Source of the DNA: Chryseobacterium jejuense
Lineage (GTDB): Bacteria; Bacteroidota; Bacteroidia; Flavobacteriales; Weeksellaceae
Length of the DNA stretch: 64,000 bases
Direction: 5' to 3'
NCBI RefSeq assembly: GCF_900100075.1
Contig: NZ_FNEG01000001.1
Coordinates: 1,116,001 to 1,180,000, forward strand
Each line of letters opens with the position of its first letter. Within the stretch, counting starts at the first letter, position 1. A model generated the notes under the pieces. The model searched no databases. It had not been told where the DNA came from and saw only the letters and a program-made list of their open reading frames with translations. The position numbers and the translations under genes are program-made. This document shows, in pieces, positions 61,872 through 64,000 of this stretch.

Positions 61872-61915
61872 AACACCCATGTTGCTGATTATCTGATTGT
61901 AATATGGGTGTTTTA
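61872..61915 (+). terminator. Terminator after the GNAT-MarR-GNAT unit
   Basis: AACACCCAT (61872-61880) pairs with ATGGGTGTT (61904-61912), 9 bp with a 23-nt loop, followed by TTATTT. The long loop makes it weaker than other terminators here. Confidence 0.65.
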
Positions 61916-62278
61916 TTTGGTGAGGATCTGAAAAGCCCCGGTAGTAAGACTTTTAAAAATTCATTGTCGTAGTTCTACTACAATTTTTCAAATAATAGGT
62001 AATTCATTTTGACGTGAATATTTAAGGTTATATATTGCATTACCAAAATCACCGAAAAACTTATGAAAAAATATAACAATCACTCCTGTAAAAAAGTACT
62101 TTCAGGTACTTAAAGTGGAATAATTTTTCTGAAAATTCCAATTGAACCCATCTCAGATCAATCATAGAAAAGCTTGTTCAAGAGGCCGTTGCAAGCTAAG
62201 GATTGGTTCTTTGAGCTAAAGGGTCTCGCCTGCAAAGGTTGAATATCCAATTAAGTCATACACCAAAAAATTGATGTT
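61916..62278. other. Leader region of vgr with several inverted repeats
   Basis: 363 bp without a gene. It holds a dyad with arms ATTGT and ACAAT around GTAG-TT-CTAC (61963-61984), the inverted repeat AAGTAC-N6-GTACTT (62094-62111), and AGCTTG/CAAGCT arms around position 62185. No TAnnTTTG box was found. The dyads could be regulatory sites or RNA structure for the vgr gene. Confidence 0.5.
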
Positions 62279-64000
62279 ATGTTTCAGGAACAGAATAATC
62301 TTCCCAAACCGGAAATAGATTCAGACAAGAAAGGTTTTGTAAACAAAATCAAGGAAAATAAAAAAATCAAAGAAGTAAAGAAAGTTGCTTCTAAAGTGAA
62401 TAATGCAGTGAATGTGGTGAATACAGGAAAACAATTCCTGAATCAGCCTTTGATACCGAATGAACCTGCCATTATTAAAGAAAAACTCTGGGCAAAACAG
62501 CCCACTTCCAGAATATTCAATGCAGACAGTATCCCGGAGAGTGCCATAGCAGGAATTAACCGCGTGGTAAAACTTGATATTCATGTGGAAGGCAAACCTA
62601 TAAAATATTTCAAACATTTTAAGCTCACCCAAAGTACCACCAAACATCATGAGTTTGATCTTATTTTGGCCCATGATACTCTAGGAAGTGCAGAAAACCA
62701 TAATCTTGAAGAAGCCCAAAACTTTCTGGGAAAAAGGATTACCGTTGTTTTCAAGTATAAAGATGTGGAAGGGGGTGCAGAACGAAATTTTGTGGGAGTT
62801 ATCACAGAAGTTGGATTCAGCCAGGAAAAAGGAAGTCTTGGGAACCTTGTCTTATCAGGGTTCAGTCCAACAATCTTGTTAGATGCAGCCCCTCATATTC
62901 AAAGTTTTGGAGGAGCACAGCCTATGAGTTTGAACAGTATTGCTAATGAAGTTATTAAAGAAGGCTTAGGGCAGGGAAAATATGATTTTAGAGTAGACGC
63001 CCGTCAGGGAAATGTATCTTACAGTTGTCAATACGAAGAAACTCATTATAATTATCTGGCGAGAATGGCAGAAGCTTATGGGGAGCAATTCTTTTATGAT
63101 GGGGAAGTACTGCATTTCGGACAGCTGCCTCCGCAGGAAAAACCTGTGATGCTAACTTATGGCAGTAATCTCACTGATGTTAAAATCAAAATGAAAGCTC
63201 AGCATGTTAATCCATCATTTTATGGATATAACAGCAGTAAAAATGAGAAATTTAAAGGCGGAAGCTCAAAAATTACCCATACCTCAGATATCGCCAAGCG
63301 TGCCTATGAAATTTCAGAAAAGACTTTTCAGACGCCGTCTTTACGCGTTGCACCCATCAAGGCTGCTTCCTTCATGGATATTGATGCCTCACAGAAAGGT
63401 GCTGCGGGAAGCAAGGCCTCAGAAGTTTTTATTACTTCGGGAAATACAACCGTACCATTTCTTTATCCAGGCTGTATTGCAGATATAGAAATGCGTAAAA
63501 CAGATACGAATAACACTGGGTATTTTACCAAGCTCATGCTGATAGAAGTAACCCATCAAGTGGATGCACGAGGGTATTACGATGGGTCTTTTCAGGCCAT
63601 AGCCTCTGATACCGGATTTATTCCAAGACCGGAATTTACAGTTCCCGTGGCAGAACCACAGTTTGGTAAGATCATTTCCAACACAGATCCTGAAAATCAA
63701 GGCCGCGTACAGGTTCAGCTCGACTGGCAAAGTGGGCAGGATACAACGGAATTTATCCGTGTGATGTCACCAGACGCTGGAAGCAGTGAAAAAGTAGGTA
63801 AGAATCGTGGCTTTATGTCTATTCCCGAAGTGGGAGATCAGGTGATTGTCAACTTTGTACATCTTCATCCGGACCGTCCTTTTGTCATGGGCGGAATGTA
63901 TCATGGGGGAATTGGAGCTGGTGGTGGTAACGGAAATAATATCATGAGTTTCAGCGGCAGAAGCGGTGCAGAATTGAAATATGATAATGGTGCCGGATCT
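62279..64000 (+). CDS. Vgr family protein of a type VI secretion system (5' part)
   Basis: At least 574 codons are open from the ATG at 62279 to the window end, so the gene is cut by the boundary. After a Lys-rich start, residues 95-400 match the gp27-like part (KHFKLTQSTTKHHEFDLIL, QGNVSYSCQYEETHYNYLARMAEAYGEQFFYDGE). An OB-fold gp5-like part starts near residue 460 (FGKIISNTDPENQGRVQVQLDWQ, then RGFMSIPEVGDQVIVNFVHLHPDRPFVMGGMYHG). This is the spike of a Bacteroidota T6SS. No other T6SS gene is in the window; an effector may follow. Confidence 0.88.
   Translation, partial: MFQEQNNLPKPEIDSDKKGFVNKIKENKKIKEVKKVASKVNNAVNVVNTGKQFLNQPLIPNEPAIIKEKLWAKQPTSRIFNADSIPESAIAGINRVVKLDIHVEGKPIKYFKHFKLTQSTTKHHEFDLILAHDTLGSAENHNLEEAQNFLGKRITVVFKYKDVEGGAERNFVGVITEVGFSQEKGSLGNLVLSGFSPTILLDAAPHIQSFGGAQPMSLNSIANEVIKEGLGQGKYDFRVDARQGNVSYSCQYEETHYNYLARMAEAYGEQFFYDGEVLHFGQLPPQEKPVMLTYGSNLTDVKIKMKAQHVNPSFYGYNSSKNEKFKGGSSKITHTSDIAKRAYEISEKTFQTPSLRVAPIKAASFMDIDASQKGAAGSKASEVFITSGNTTVPFLYPGCIADIEMRKTDTNNTGYFTKLMLIEVTHQVDARGYYDGSFQAIASDTGFIPRPEFTVPVAEPQFGKIISNTDPENQGRVQVQLDWQSGQDTTEFIRVMSPDAGSSEKVGKNRGFMSIPEVGDQVIVNFVHLHPDRPFVMGGMYHGGIGAGGGNGNNIMSFSGRSGAELKYDNGAGS

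Overview
The window looks like a chromosome segment of a Chryseobacterium-type flavobacterium (Bacteroidota, Weeksellaceae). It is AT-rich. Many genes are preceded by a Bacteroidota-type -7 box (TAnnTTTG). The gene set includes a TonB-dependent receptor, the type IX secretion protein PorQ, a TamL-like BamA lipoprotein, a fused ResB-CcsA cytochrome c biogenesis protein, lysine 6-aminotransferase and a Bacteroidota-style Vgr protein. Genus-level placement is inference. No rRNA, tRNA or CRISPR array was found.

Layout. 1-5.6 kb: TonB-dependent receptor, DUF2490 outer-membrane protein, M48 protease, HD hydrolase and YegP-like protein. 5.6-12.8 kb: a fatty-acid beta-oxidation operon on the minus strand (MarR regulator, fused 3-hydroxyacyl-CoA dehydrogenase/enoyl-CoA hydratase, thiolase, acyl-CoA dehydrogenase). 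A REP-like-flanked Y1 transposase and a four-helix-bundle gene bounded by inverted repeats sit in its gaps. The operon promoter carries a 26-bp perfect palindrome, and a second palindrome with the same core lies 83 bp away. 12.8-16.3 kb: an iron-type ABC operon (permease and ATPase) split by a GxxExxY nuclease-like gene and a 250-bp direct repeat, with a TlpA-like lipoprotein upstream. 16.3-25.4 kb: a ferredoxin-type reductase, SanA-like protein, TamL-like protein, TrmH-like rRNA methyltransferase, a small envelope cluster (YtxH, holin-like), cmk, porQ and pyrH.

25.5-28.1 kb: a minus-strand pair, a class 3 lipase and an aerolysin-type (ETX/MTX2) pore-forming protein, lies between pyrH and frr. 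It is the most unusual locus here. 28.5-36.4 kb: frr, a KAS III enzyme, a hypothetical exported protein, an LptF/G-type permease, LolA and FtsK. 36.9-43 kb: a large surface protein with duplicated domains and its small partner, then an isochorismatase-family hydrolase with an FNR-geometry palindrome upstream, a Crp/Fnr regulator and a TPR-esterase. 43.2-48.6 kb: CcsBA, an SPFH protein paired with a ribbon-helix-helix protein, and a 49-aa membrane protein. 48.7-52 kb: lysine degradation (aldehyde dehydrogenase and lysine 6-aminotransferase). 52-59 kb: a complete RND efflux operon with its own MarR/GbsR-type regulator. 59-64 kb: a BtrH/DUF4872 protein, a GNAT-MarR-GNAT operon with an operator-like palindrome, and the 5' part of a vgr gene running off the end.

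The recurrent theme is small accessory cassettes (Y1 transposase, four-helix bundle, GxxExxY) placed between genes of conserved operons in the same orientation as the host operon.
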